Positions 7,495 through 15,511 of a DNA stretch of 64,000 nt are shown piece after piece (positions within the stretch are counted from its first letter, which is position 1; every line of letters starts with the position of its first letter). Under the pieces are notes generated by a model, which worked only from the letters and a program-made list of their open reading frames with translations, made no database searches and was not told the DNA's origin. The position numbers and the translations under genes are program-made. Location: NCBI RefSeq assembly GCF_021261325.1, contig NZ_JAJSBI010000010.1, positions 186,001-250,000 of the forward strand. The letters run 5' to 3'. The DNA comes from Streptomyces guryensis (lineage in GTDB: Bacteria > Actinomycetota > Actinomycetes > Streptomycetales > Streptomycetaceae).

Positions 7495-9966
7495 CTAGTC
7501 TCCGCTGTGGGCAAGTTCGATGTCATGGTCGTCCGCGCCGCCGCCCGACACCGTCACCGTCGCTGCCTGCGGCGGATAGCCCGTGGCGATGACCGTGTAC
7601 GCCCCGCTGTCCAGGTCGGAGAAGGCGTACGCACCGTCGTGGCCGGTCCTCGTCGTGGCGACCACGTTGCCCGCGGCGTCCACCAGGGTCACCCGGGCGT
7701 CGCCCACAGGGGCGCCCGCTCCGCGCACCGTGCCCCGGACGTGGGCGCCGGGCCGGAGCTCGACCTCCAGGCGTGTGGTGCCGGCGCCGCCGATCTCGAC
7801 GGGCAGGGCCAGGGGGCGGTGCTTGGGGGAGTTGACGGCGAGCGTGACCGTCCCCGGCACCAGGTCGGTGACCCTGAACTCGCCCAGCGTGTCGGTCCGT
7901 CCGGTGGCCAGCACGTTCCCGCGCACATCGGTCACGATCACCACGGCGTCGGCCACCGGGGCCCCGCTGTCCGCGGACCGCACCAGTCCCGAGAGGCCGC
8001 TCGTGCCGCTCAGCAGGACGTCGTACGAGACCGGCACGCCGGCGGCGACGAGCGTCGAGGCATGCGGCTGAAAACCGTCGGCGGAGATGATCAGGACGTA
8101 CGAACCGGCGGCGGGCACCTCGACACGGTACGCACCGTCGCCCTCCGAGACCGACCAGCTCAGCTGCTTTCCGCCGAGCGAGATGAGCGTGACGGCGGCC
8201 CCGGCCACAGGGACCCGCTCCGCACCCAGGACATGCCCGCTCACCGGAATTCCGCCGCCGGTGGAGCCGCTCGCCCCGTCGGGCTCGGCGGTCGCGACGG
8301 AAGCCGATGAGGATACGGGCACAGCCGAGGATCCGCTGGAGCGCGCGGCCGACAGACCTGGCGCACCCTCCCCGATCGCGGCCGCGGCCATGACGGATCG
8401 GCCCGGCGCATCCTCCTCAGCCAGGCGAAGCGCCCTCTCCTCGGCCGTGCCAGGCGCACCCTTCTCGCCCCCGGCCGCGGAAGGCGACGTATCGGACGCC
8501 CCTCCGGCAGCCTTCTCCGCGGCCGCGGAACCGCCCCCGGCCGCGGCGGCCCGATGCCGCGGAATGAAGGACGCGACGGCGAAGGCCAGCAGCGCCGCGC
8601 CGCCGCCGATGGCGAGGACGGTCCTGAAGCCGTTCTCCGAGGGGAGGGGGACCCCGCCGAGGTCCGTGGTCATCTGCGACAGGACGACGCCGGCCACGGC
8701 GCTGGCGGTCGACGTACCGATGGACCGCATCAGGGTGTTGAGGCTGTTGGCCGCGCCCGACTGCGACGGCGGTACGGCGCCCATGATGAGCGCGGGCATC
8801 GCGCCGTAGGTGAAGCCGATACCGGAACCGATGACGCAGGACACCAGTACGAACTGCCAGACCTCGGTCATCAGGAGGATCTGCAGGCCGTAGCCGGCCG
8901 CCACGATCAGAGAGCCCAGCATCAGGCTGGCCTTGGGGCCCTTGGCCTTGGAAAGGGCGGCCGAGACGGGGGCGATCGCCATCATCACCAGCCCGGAGGG
9001 GGCCATGACCAGGCCTGCGGTCAGCAGCGACCTGCCCAGACCGTAGCCGGTCGCCTCAGGCAACTGCAGGAGCTGCGGAAGTACCAAGGACATCGCGAAC
9101 ATGCCGAAGCCGAGGGCTATCGAGGCGAGGTTGGTGACCAGTACCTGCCGGCGGGCGGTGGTACGCAGGTCGACCAGCGGCTGCTCGGTACGCAGCTCGT
9201 ACCAGCCCCACAGCAGCAGGACCGCCACCGCCGCCCCGAACAAGCCGAGCGTGGTGCCGCTGTCCCAGCCCCAGTCGCCGCCCTTGGAGATGCCGAGCAG
9301 CAGGCAGACCAGGCCGACCGCCATGCCTAGGCCGCCGACGACATCGAAGCGGCCGCCCGTCCGCACCTTGGACTCGGGTACGGCGAACGCCACCAGCAGA
9401 AGCGCCACGGCACCCATCCCGGCCGAACTCCAGAACAGCACGTGCCAGTCGAAGTGGTCCGCGATGAGGGCGGCGGCGGGCAGACCGAGCGCGGCACCGA
9501 CGCCCAGCGAGGCGCTCATCAGCGCGGTCGCCGAACCGAGCCGTTCGGCGGGCAGCTCGTCCCGCATGATGCTGATGCCGAGCGGGATCACGCCACCCGC
9601 CATGCCCTGCAGGACCCGTCCGACGATCATCGGGGCCAGGGAGTCGCTGAGCGCGGCGGTGACCGATCCGGCGACCAGCAGGACCAGGCTGACCAGGAGC
9701 ATGCGGCGCTTGCCGTACATGTCGCCCAGCCGGCCCATCATGGGGACGGCCACGGCGGCGGCGAGCAGTGTGGCGGTGACGGCCCAGGCGGTGTCGGACG
9801 CCGGGGCGTTCAGAAGCTTCGGCAGCTCCGGGACGATCGGGATGACCAGGGTCTGCATCAGCGAGACCACGATCCCGCCGAAGGCCAGGACCGCTACGAC
9901 GGCATTGGCCCGCGGCGCTGCGGACACCACCCCGTCGTCGGCGGGGCGGGGAAGGGCGTGGGACAT
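7495..9966 (-). CDS. MFS (DHA2-type) exporter fused to three carboxypeptidase-regulatory-like domains
   Basis: This is an 823-residue protein. Residues about 15-465 form a 14-helix drug-exporter-type MFS domain (GRLGDMYGKRRMLL after helix 2, GRVLQGMAGGVIPLGISIM around helix 4). Residues about 466-575 are an Ala/Ser/Gly-rich linker. The last 250 or so residues hold three consecutive beta-sandwich repeats of the CarboxypepD_reg/CNA-B type (starting VSGHVLGAERVPVAGA, LSGLVRSADSGAPVAD and VRGTVRGAGAPVGD). MFS domains of this class normally export hydrophobic compounds. The role of the fused domains is unknown. The ATG at 9966 is preferred over the one at 9987 because GGAGG lies just upstream. An operator-like palindrome at 10018-10039 sits before the gene. 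Confidence 0.87.
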   Translation of the reverse strand: MSHALPRPADDGVVSAAPRANAVVAVLAFGGIVVSLMQTLVIPIVPELPKLLNAPASDTAWAVTATLLAAAVAVPMMGRLGDMYGKRRMLLVSLVLLVAGSVTAALSDSLAPMIVGRVLQGMAGGVIPLGISIMRDELPAERLGSATALMSASLGVGAALGLPAAALIADHFDWHVLFWSSAGMGAVALLLVAFAVPESKVRTGGRFDVVGGLGMAVGLVCLLLGISKGGDWGWDSGTTLGLFGAAVAVLLLWGWYELRTEQPLVDLRTTARRQVLVTNLASIALGFGMFAMSLVLPQLLQLPEATGYGLGRSLLTAGLVMAPSGLVMMAIAPVSAALSKAKGPKASLMLGSLIVAAGYGLQILLMTEVWQFVLVSCVIGSGIGFTYGAMPALIMGAVPPSQSGAANSLNTLMRSIGTSTASAVAGVVLSQMTTDLGGVPLPSENGFRTVLAIGGGAALLAFAVASFIPRHRAAAAGGGSAAAEKAAGGASDTSPSAAGGEKGAPGTAEERALRLAEEDAPGRSVMAAAAIGEGAPGLSAARSSGSSAVPVSSSASVATAEPDGASGSTGGGIPVSGHVLGAERVPVAGAAVTLISLGGKQLSWSVSEGDGAYRVEVPAAGSYVLIISADGFQPHASTLVAAGVPVSYDVLLSGTSGLSGLVRSADSGAPVADAVVIVTDVRGNVLATGRTDTLGEFRVTDLVPGTVTLAVNSPKHRPLALPVEIGGAGTTRLEVELRPGAHVRGTVRGAGAPVGDARVTLVDAAGNVVATTRTGHDGAYAFSDLDSGAYTVIATGYPPQAATVTVSGGGADDHDIELAHSGD

Positions 9967-10017
9967 GGGTCGGGCCTCCGTGGGCAAGGGGCATCGGGTG
10001 TGCGCGACATCCTCAAG

Positions 10018-10039
10018 TTAAGTCAGTTGATTGACTTAA
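10018..10039. promoter_or_regulatory. Operator-like palindrome upstream of the MFS fusion gene
   Basis: TTAAGTCA-N6-TGACTTAA is a perfect 8-base inverted repeat, 51 bases before the MFS start codon. It is strikingly AT-rich for its surroundings. It looks like a MarR- or TetR-type site, but no regulator gene is adjacent. Confidence 0.6.
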
Positions 10040-10196
10040 GCAAGCGTGGTTGGGTTTTGTAGGGGCCCGGTGAAATCTTCGCGATTGCAGGCGCCCGGGG
10101 GAGTCCATCGGTGACACCACGGCGCGCGAGGTCCGTGAGAAGACCGGGGCGTGCGCCCCGCGCACAACGCGCCTTCCCCCGGGGCACACTGACCCC

Positions 10197-10409
10197 ATGT
10201 CCACTCGTCGCAGGCGCTGCCCCGAATGCCGTCGCGAGATCGCCGTCGTCGCCGGACGGTTCGCTCGTCACGACCCGCCCGGCGCGCGCGAGAACGGCGT
10301 ACTCGTCTCCTGCCCCGGCTCACGCAGCCAGGCACAACTCGGCGCGGTCCAGGCATCATTGGACGGCTATGTCGTCCCGGAGATCCCCGGCCAACTGCCC
10401 CTGTTCTAG
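10197..10409 (+). CDS. Small zinc-ribbon-like hypothetical protein
   Basis: This is a 70-residue basic protein of unknown function. A Cys-Pro-Glu-Cys pair at residues 8-11 and a later Cys at about residue 39 (SCPGS) suggest part of a zinc site. The C-terminus is hydrophobic and Pro-rich (EIPGQLPLF). The ATG at 10197 lacks a strong Shine-Dalgarno sequence. The short length, charged N-terminus and GC-biased third positions support it as real, but it could be spurious. It reads away from the MFS gene and converges with the next gene. Confidence 0.6.
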   Translation: MSTRRRRCPECRREIAVVAGRFARHDPPGARENGVLVSCPGSRSQAQLGAVQASLDGYVVPEIPGQLPLF

Positions 10410-10435
10410 AGAGGCACACGGCGCCCCGGGCAACC

Positions 10436-11092
10436 TCAGTTCCCCGCCACCGACTTCACCGCGACCGACACCGGCGCCGATCCGCCGACCAGTTCCAGGA
10501 TCAGGCCGGCCGTCGCCGGGGTTTCCACCAACTCGGCCAGTACGGCGGCCACGTCGTCGCGGGGGACGGCGCCGCGGCCCGTGTGGGCCTCCAGTCGTAC
10601 GAGGCCCGTGCCTGCGTCGTTCGTCAGCATCCCGGGGCGCAGAATCGTCGCGTCCAGGGCGTCCTGCCGCAGCACGTACGCGTCGGCCTCGCCCTTCGCG
10701 CGCAAGTACACGTCGAAGATGTCGTCCCCCTGGTGCGCGGGATCGGCGCCCATCGACGAGACGACCACGTGTCGTCGTACGCCCGCCCGAACCGCCGCGT
10801 CCGCGAACAGGATCGCCGCCCCCTTGTCCACCGTGTCCTTGCGGGCCGCCCCGCTGCCCGGACCCGCGCCCGCCGCGAACACCGCCGCATCGGCGCCCTG
10901 CAGATGTGCCGCGACCTCCTCGACCGAGGCCGACTCCAGATCCAGCAGAACCGGTTCGGCGCCCGCCTCCCGCAGGTCGTCGCCCTGTTCGGCGTGACGG
11001 ATGATCCCCGCAACCTCTTCTCCGCGCGCAGCGAGCAGCCGCTCCAGCCGCAGCGCGATCTGACCATGACCACCAGCGATGACAATGCGCAT
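10436..11092 (-). CDS. NAD(P)-binding protein, atypical short-chain dehydrogenase type
   Basis: This 218-residue single-domain protein has an N-terminal Rossmann motif, MRIVIAGGHGQIALRL (GGxGxxA type). A strand-end VVVSSMG lies near residue 110, followed by a helix with YLRAKGEAD containing the Tyr/Lys-like positions of NAD(P)-binding atypical SDRs. Proteins of this type are often annotated as NAD(P)H-binding or NmrA-like and may be reductases or redox sensors. The substrate is unknown. The start at 11092 places the Rossmann strand at the N-terminus; an upstream in-frame ATG at 11143 adds 17 unlikely residues. Confidence 0.8.
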   Translation of the reverse strand: MRIVIAGGHGQIALRLERLLAARGEEVAGIIRHAEQGDDLREAGAEPVLLDLESASVEEVAAHLQGADAAVFAAGAGPGSGAARKDTVDKGAAILFADAAVRAGVRRHVVVSSMGADPAHQGDDIFDVYLRAKGEADAYVLRQDALDATILRPGMLTNDAGTGLVRLEAHTGRGAVPRDDVAAVLAELVETPATAGLILELVGGSAPVSVAVKSVAGN

Positions 11093-11611
11093 GTTTCCGA
11101 CCGTACGCCCGGACGGCCGCGTCCGCCGCACGACTTGAGCCACGCCTCAGGGTGCGCATCCGGAGCGCACAGGTGGAGGGTGCGCGCTGGGCGCATGAGC
11201 CCCGGTCATGCGCTGCCGGCGCTCGCCTCTGATGCAGGCGCTGCGCGCTCGCTCCGTGCCGGGGACCTCGGACGAGGCTCTGGTGGCACGCGTCTCCGGC
11301 GTGCGAACCGACGGCCTGGCTCCGCGTCGGTATGCCGGTGGGGCGAAGTGCGGTGCGCGAGTGGGCGGCGCACAGTCCCAGCGCAAGCGCCCGGCGCACA
11401 ACCCTCATATCGAGCGCTCAAGCGCCCCTGACGCCTACACGTGACGCCTACATGCGCCCCCCCAACGCGCCCCTAGCGCTCATTGAGAGGACTCACTGCC
11501 CCGCACCGCGAGCACCACACCGCGCACACCCCACAAGCGCGCCTCACGACTCGCGCCTCACCACACGCACCCCAACCCCAACCCCCATTCTCAACCCCCG
11601 CCCTCAACCCC
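11093..11611. other. 519-base intergenic stretch without a convincing gene
   Basis: This holds the promoter side of the NAD(P)-binding gene and the 3' side of the amidohydrolase gene. It is rich in GCGC-containing words (about 11200-11440), then C- and A-rich (about 11490-11620). Several frames are open on both strands, but none carries a recognisable motif, and codon choice does not favour one frame. I see no terminator with a clean stem. Confidence 0.4.
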
Positions 11612-12916
11612 TCACGACAACTCCCCCCGCCCCTGCCGAGGCAACCCGAGCTCCGCCGCCGCCGCAGAGTTGCAGTACTCCCGGACCGCGCTCGTCCGCG
11701 CCACCACCCGCCCCCGATGCACCACGATGCGGCTGTACGCCAGCGACAACGCCCCCGCCAGCCGGTCGCCCCGCAGGGCCAGCAACTCGGCCGGGAAACC
11801 CGCCTCCACGCGCACCTCAGGCAGTCCCATGACCGACCGCGCCGAGGAGCTCACCGCGTCGTACGAGTCCTCCGGCCGCAGCCCGTACCGTGAGGCCAGC
11901 AGATAGGCCGCCTCCAAGGGGTCCCCGCGGCCCACCGGGTTCGACACGTCGCGCAGGGCGCCGCTGCCCGCGGCCACCCGTACGCCGGCCGCCCGCAGCA
12001 GCCGTACCGGGGCCGTGTCGCGCTCGTCGGTGCCGCCGCAGCCGCCCTGAGGCAGACACACCACCCCTACGCCGGCCGCCGCGAGCTGGTCGGCGGTGCG
12101 CCGGGCCGTCTCGGCTGCCAGTCGGCCGAGGCCGCCGCACGGTCCGAGCGTCACCCCGGGACGCAGGCCGCCGGCCATCGCGACGATGCGGGCGAGGCGG
12201 GCCGGATCGGTGGCGTCGGTGTGCAGGTCGACAGGGCAGCCGTGTTCGGAGGCGACCTCCAGGACCGCCTCCACGTACCCGGTCGGATCCGGGTCCAGGT
12301 CCGGACAGCCACCCACCACGGAAGCGCCCATCTTCAGGGCGTCCCGCAGCATCGCCAGCCCGTCCGCCCCTGCCACGCCGGTCAGCAGCCGCGGCATCGC
12401 CACCGCCGTGAGTTCCGTCAGTCCGCGCAGTGAACGCCGCGCCTGCAGCACGGAGCCCAGCGCTCCCAGCCCCTGGACGTCGCCCACGCGCACGTGTGCC
12501 CGCAGCGCGGTCGCCCCGTGTCCCAGCTGCAACAACGCCGCCTCGGTGGCCCGACGCTGGACGTCCAGGGGCTCGTACGAGGCCGGACCGTCGCCCTCGG
12601 CGGACAAGGCGGTGTCCCCGTGCGCGTGCGGCTCGGCCGGGGCCGGCAGCAGCAGATAGCCGCTGAGATCCACGCGCATGCCGCAGTCCCGCATTCCGCC
12701 GACAGCCAGACTTCCCGCCGTGCCGACCGCCTCGATGCGCCCGCCAGCCAGCCGTACGTCCACGGTCCGGCCGTCGGTCAGCCGAGCCCCGCACAGCAGC
12801 AGGGCGGCCGGGTCGCCCGCCCGTCCCGAGGAGCCCGGAGAACCCGAGGAACCCGATGAGGAGGACGAGCCCGACGAGGAGGACGAGTGGGGTTGCTGCG
12901 GCTGGCTGTCGGGCAT
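11612..12916 (-). CDS. Amidohydrolase-like (cytosine-deaminase-type) protein, probably catalytically altered
   Basis: This is a 434-residue protein. Residues 11-31 are a Ser/Gly low-complexity tract. A beta-sandwich start (LLLCGARLTDGRTVDV) follows, then a TIM-barrel amidohydrolase core. The first metal motif is present as PHAHGD (His97, His99) and a later VDLHTD keeps His232. By eye alignment to E. coli cytosine deaminase, three residues are not conserved: the Glu after that His (Ala235 here), the next His (in TLGPCGG near 257-262) and the catalytic Asp (GSGALRD near 318-323). It may therefore be a non-catalytic or re-purposed member. A GGGGCTA-type array lies directly before the start, and no Shine-Dalgarno sequence is visible. 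Confidence 0.72.
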   Translation of the reverse strand: MPDSQPQQPHSSSSSGSSSSSGSSGSPGSSGRAGDPAALLLCGARLTDGRTVDVRLAGGRIEAVGTAGSLAVGGMRDCGMRVDLSGYLLLPAPAEPHAHGDTALSAEGDGPASYEPLDVQRRATEAALLQLGHGATALRAHVRVGDVQGLGALGSVLQARRSLRGLTELTAVAMPRLLTGVAGADGLAMLRDALKMGASVVGGCPDLDPDPTGYVEAVLEVASEHGCPVDLHTDATDPARLARIVAMAGGLRPGVTLGPCGGLGRLAAETARRTADQLAAAGVGVVCLPQGGCGGTDERDTAPVRLLRAAGVRVAAGSGALRDVSNPVGRGDPLEAAYLLASRYGLRPEDSYDAVSSSARSVMGLPEVRVEAGFPAELLALRGDRLAGALSLAYSRIVVHRGRVVARTSAVREYCNSAAAAELGLPRQGRGELS

Positions 12917-12924
12917 CGCGTTCC

Positions 12925-12969
12925 AGGGGCTAGGGGCTAGGGGCTAGGGGGCTAGGGGGCTAGGGGGCT
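12925..12969. repeat. Tandem G-rich repeat, three 7-mers and three 8-mers
   Basis: AGGGGCT occurs three times (12925-12945), followed immediately by AGGGGGCT three times (12946-12969). The array ends 9 bases before the amidohydrolase start codon, where a ribosome binding site would be expected. The plus strand has six G4-G5 runs separated by CTA, which suits G-quadruplex formation on the template strand of that gene. Confidence 0.9.
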
Positions 12970-13172
12970 GCGCAGGGGGACGCAAGATCACGCAGAGTGA
13001 GTCGAGCCTAGGCTGGCGATCCGCTCGTGTCGGGGAGGAGCGCAATAGTCGTACCGGTGTGGTCCGCCGTGTCGGAGGGGCCTCAGTTGCTCGTGGGAGA
13101 GCCGGGAAACCGGCCCGGGCTGAGGCCGGGAGCGCCTGTGGAACAGGCCGGGACGGGGGCCGCGAAACGGAT

Positions 13173-13202
13173 TTGGGTGAACGGCGGCCGAGCGTGTAAT
13201 GT
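13173..13202 (+). promoter_or_regulatory. Promoter of the tRNA-Thr/tRNA-Met/rpmG unit
   Basis: TTGGGT (13173-13178), an 18-base spacer and TAATGT (13197-13202) form a plausible vegetative promoter ending 12 bases before tRNA-Thr. That distance suits a short leader. Confidence 0.5.
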
Positions 13203-13213
13203 CTTCATCGCTC

Positions 13214-13286
13214 GCCCCAATAGCTCAGTCGGCAGAGCGTCTCCATGGTAAGGAGAAGGTCTACGGTTCGATTCCGTATTGGGGCT
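13214..13286 (+). tRNA. tRNA-Thr (GGT)
   Basis: This 73-base tRNA has acceptor stem GCCCCAA/TTGGGGC, anticodon loop ATGGTAA (anticodon GGT) between TCTCC and GGAGA, T-loop TTCGATT and discriminator T. It is the first of two tRNAs before rpmG, an order also found in mycobacteria (thrT-metT-rpmG). Confidence 0.96.
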
Positions 13287-13332
13287 CTGGTGTGTGAGGT
13301 TCCCGTCGCAAGGCGGGAACGGATCGCATCAC

Positions 13333-13405
13333 AGCGGTGTAGCTCAGTCGGTAGAGCAAGCGGCTCATAATCGCTGTGTCACCGGTTCAAGTCCGGTCAC
13401 CGCTA
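13333..13405 (+). tRNA. tRNA-Met (CAT)
   Basis: This 73-base tRNA has acceptor stem AGCGGTG/CACCGCT, anticodon loop CTCATAA (anticodon CAT), T-loop TTCAAGT and discriminator A. The A1-T72 acceptor pair is closed and the anticodon stem lacks three consecutive G-C pairs, so it is the elongator rather than the initiator. Confidence 0.95.
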
Positions 13406-13410
13406 CTGAC

Positions 13411-13455
13411 AGTAGCCGATTGTGGGGTCGGTCCTTCGATCGGCTACTCTTTTAT
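13411..13455 (+). terminator. Terminator or processing hairpin after tRNA-Met
   Basis: A perfect 10-base-pair stem (13411-13420 with 13439-13448) is followed by CTTTTA. It lies between tRNA-Met and rpmG and could attenuate transcription into rpmG. Confidence 0.7.
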
Positions 13456-13494
13456 GCGTTAAACCGTCCCATCCGTTCGTCAAGGAGCACTCAC

Positions 13495-13659
13495 GTGGCT
13501 GCCACCGACGTCCGCCCGAAGATCACGCTGGCCTGCGTGGAGTGCAAGGAGCGGAACTACATCACCAAGAAGAACCGGCGTAACAACCCGGACCGACTGG
13601 AGATGAAGAAGCACTGCCCGCGTTGCAACGCGCACACCGCGCACCGCGAAACGCGATAA
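13495..13659 (+). CDS. rpmG: 50S ribosomal protein L33 (zinc-binding form)
   Basis: This is a 54-residue large-subunit protein. Two CxxC pairs (Cys14/Cys17 and Cys41/Cys44) make it the zinc-containing form. Streptomycetes often carry a second, zinc-free paralog under Zur control elsewhere. The start is GTG at 13495 after CAAGGAG. It follows two tRNA genes and ends at a strong hairpin. The HadAB-like dehydratase pair follows, as in mycobacteria. Confidence 0.96.
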   Translation: MAATDVRPKITLACVECKERNYITKKNRRNNPDRLEMKKHCPRCNAHTAHRETR

Positions 13660-13673
13660 AACAGGCTCGTACA

Positions 13674-13707
13674 CGAGGCCGCCCCCACCAACCGGGGGGC
13701 GGCCTCG
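13674..13707 (+). terminator. Terminator of rpmG
   Basis: A 13-base-pair stem (13674-13686 with 13695-13707) of almost pure G/C has an 8-base loop. It lacks a clear T-run but is strong enough to act as a Streptomyces terminator. Confidence 0.75.
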
Positions 13708-13841
13708 CGTCGTTTCGGCCCCGGTTACCGGCCGGTTCCGGTCGATCACAGGGCGCTCGAAGCAGATGTCCGGCGGGCATCCGCGGACACCAGTAGGTCA
13801 GCACTCAGCAGTCAGCAGGCAGACACAGGAGGTGCCGAGCC

Positions 13842-14294
13842 ATGGCGCTCGACCAGTCCTTCGTGGGGCGCAGCTACCCGCCCACCGAGCCCTACGAGGT
13901 GGGCAGGGAGAAGATCCGTGAGTTCGCCGAGGCGGTGGGGGACCCCAACCCGGCGTACACGGACCCGGAGGCCGCCAAGGCGCTCGGCCACCCCGACGTC
14001 ATCGCTCCGCCGACCTTCGTGTTCGCGATCACCTTCAAGGCCGCGGGCCAGGTCGTCCAGGACCCGCAGCTGGGCCTGGACTACAGCCGAGTCGTCCACG
14101 GTGACCAGAAGTTCTCGTACGTCCGCCCGGTGCGAGCGGGTGACCGCCTCACCGTCACCTCCACCATCGAGGCCATCAAGTCCCTGGCGGGCAACGACAT
14201 CCTGGACATCCGCGGCGAGGTCCACGACGAGGCGGGCGAGCACGTCGTGACCGCGTGGACGAAGCTCGTCGCGCGCGCGGCAGAGGAGGCGTGA
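13842..14294 (+). CDS. MaoC-type dehydratase subunit, HadA-like (UPF0336)
   Basis: This 150-residue hot-dog-fold protein (residues about 10-145) has the FAS1-like dehydratase domain pattern DPNPAYTDPEAAKALGHPDVIAPPTF. It aligns in kind with mycobacterial HadA, which pairs with HadB to form the (3R)-hydroxyacyl-ACP dehydratase of type II fatty acid synthesis. In HadAB the catalytic residues sit on the HadB partner. Here the next gene supplies a candidate HadB, and the order tRNA-Thr, tRNA-Met, rpmG, hadA, hadB also matches mycobacteria. The ATG at 13842 follows ACAGGAGG. Function is inferred from family and order. Confidence 0.85.
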   Translation: MALDQSFVGRSYPPTEPYEVGREKIREFAEAVGDPNPAYTDPEAAKALGHPDVIAPPTFVFAITFKAAGQVVQDPQLGLDYSRVVHGDQKFSYVRPVRAGDRLTVTSTIEAIKSLAGNDILDIRGEVHDEAGEHVVTAWTKLVARAAEEA

Positions 14295-14302
14295 GGAAGA
14301 CG

Positions 14303-14731
14303 ATGACGGCGAAGATCGCATACGACGAGGTCGAGGTCGGCACCGAACTGCCCGCCCAGACCTTCCCCGTGACACGCGCCACGCTCGTTCAGTACGCCGG
14401 CGCCTCCGGGGACTTCAACCCCATCCACTGGAACGAGAGGTTCGCCAAGGAGGTCGGGCTGCCGGACGTCATCGCGCACGGCATGTTCACCATGGCCGAG
14501 GCGATCCGGGTGGTCACCGACTGGACCGGCGACCCGGGCGCGGTCGTCGAGTACGGCGTCCGCTTCACCAGGCCGGTCGTCGTCCCGAACGACGACGAGG
14601 GCGCCGTCATCGAGGTCAGCGCCAAGGTGGCCGCCAAGCTCGACGACAACACGGTCCGCGTGGACCTCGCGGCGACCAGCGCCGGGCAGAAGGTGCTGGG
14701 GATGTCGCGGGCGGTCGTACGGCTGGCCTGA
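14303..14731 (+). CDS. MaoC-type dehydratase subunit, HadB-like
   Basis: This 142-residue hot-dog-fold protein has the R-specific hydratase motif: Asp in GDFNPIHWN near residue 36 and His in VIAHGMF near residue 61. These are the expected catalytic pair of a 3-hydroxyacyl-thioester dehydratase. It probably forms a heterodimer with the preceding gene product. The ATG at 14303 is chosen for its GAGGAAG ribosome binding site. A GTG at 14291 overlapping the previous stop is in frame but sits too close to its own GAGG. Confidence 0.87.
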   Translation: MTAKIAYDEVEVGTELPAQTFPVTRATLVQYAGASGDFNPIHWNERFAKEVGLPDVIAHGMFTMAEAIRVVTDWTGDPGAVVEYGVRFTRPVVVPNDDEGAVIEVSAKVAAKLDDNTVRVDLAATSAGQKVLGMSRAVVRLA

Positions 14732-14851
14732 GGGGCGTACAACGGCCTGGAGGTAAGGGGTGTTCTCCATTGAGGGCGCCCCTTACTCGTATGTGCCCCC
14801 CTGCCTGCGACAACGTCTCGCGGCCGGGAGGGGTTCCTTTCTCTCTTGACG

Positions 14852-14875
14852 AAGTTAGTGATTGAGTACTAACTT
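14852..14875. promoter_or_regulatory. Operator of the TetR gene with an overlapping promoter
   Basis: AAGTTAGT-N8-ACTAACTT is a perfect inverted repeat directly after a TTGACG -35-like hexamer (14846-14851) and 6 bases before the tetR ATG. The core GTTAGT-N8-ACTAAC recurs at 15512-15531 before the MFS gene. This is probably the autoregulatory site. Confidence 0.8.
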
Positions 14876-14881
14876 ACTTGC

Positions 14882-15451
14882 ATGGCCAGGATGAGCGCAG
14901 ATGAGAGGCGCGAGAGCGTCATTCGAGCGGCGACCGCGGAGTTCGCCCGAGGCGGCTACTACGGCACCTCGACCGAGGCGATCGCCAAGCGGGTCGGTGT
15001 CTCGCAGCCGTATCTCTTCCGGCTCTTCCCGGGCAAGAAGGCGCTCTTCCTCGTGGTGGCGCAGCGGTGCATGGAGGACACCATCCGCACCTTCGAGGAG
15101 GCCGCCGAGGGGCTGGAGGGCGAAGAGGCCCTGCGTGCCATGGCGAACGCGTACACCAAGGTCATCGCCGAGCAGCCCGAGCGGCTGCTGATGCAGATGC
15201 AGATGTACGTCAGCGTGGCCGCCGCCGAACAGGCGGGCGACCACGAGCTCGGCGAGGCGGTGCGCAACGGGTGGATGCGGCTGTGGGACACCGTTCATCT
15301 GCCGCTGGGTGCCGACATCGGCGAGACGACGACGTTCATGGCGTACGGGATGCTCATCAACTGCCTGGTGGCCATGGGCTTTCCTCCCGAGCATCGGGTC
15401 TGGGAAGGGCTGTATCCAGAGGCGCGGCTGGAGGGCCGTCTGGAGAAGTAG
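14882..15451 (+). CDS. TetR family transcriptional regulator
   Basis: This 189-residue repressor has an N-terminal helix-turn-helix domain (residues about 8-55, with TEAIAKRVGVSQPYLFRLFPGK) and a divergent C-terminal ligand domain. Matching operators lie immediately before it and before the downstream MFS exporter gene. It therefore very likely represses itself and that exporter until a small ligand binds. The ATG at 14882 lies just after the operator with almost no leader, so translation may be leaderless or nearly so. Confidence 0.9.
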   Translation: MARMSADERRESVIRAATAEFARGGYYGTSTEAIAKRVGVSQPYLFRLFPGKKALFLVVAQRCMEDTIRTFEEAAEGLEGEEALRAMANAYTKVIAEQPERLLMQMQMYVSVAAAEQAGDHELGEAVRNGWMRLWDTVHLPLGADIGETTTFMAYGMLINCLVAMGFPPEHRVWEGLYPEARLEGRLEK

Positions 15452-15511
15452 CGCCCGGACTCCACGCAGTCCACGGGAAAGGCGCCGCAACCGTTTTTCA
15501 TGCCCGCAAAA

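Noticed and set aside
11206..11421. Small genes in the GCGC-rich stretch between the NAD(P)-binding and amidohydrolase genes
   Set aside because: Several frames are open on both strands at once, with no motif or start signal favouring one.
12925..12969. Possible CRISPR array
   Set aside because: Units are only 7-8 bases with no spacers, and no cas genes are present; it is a simple tandem repeat.
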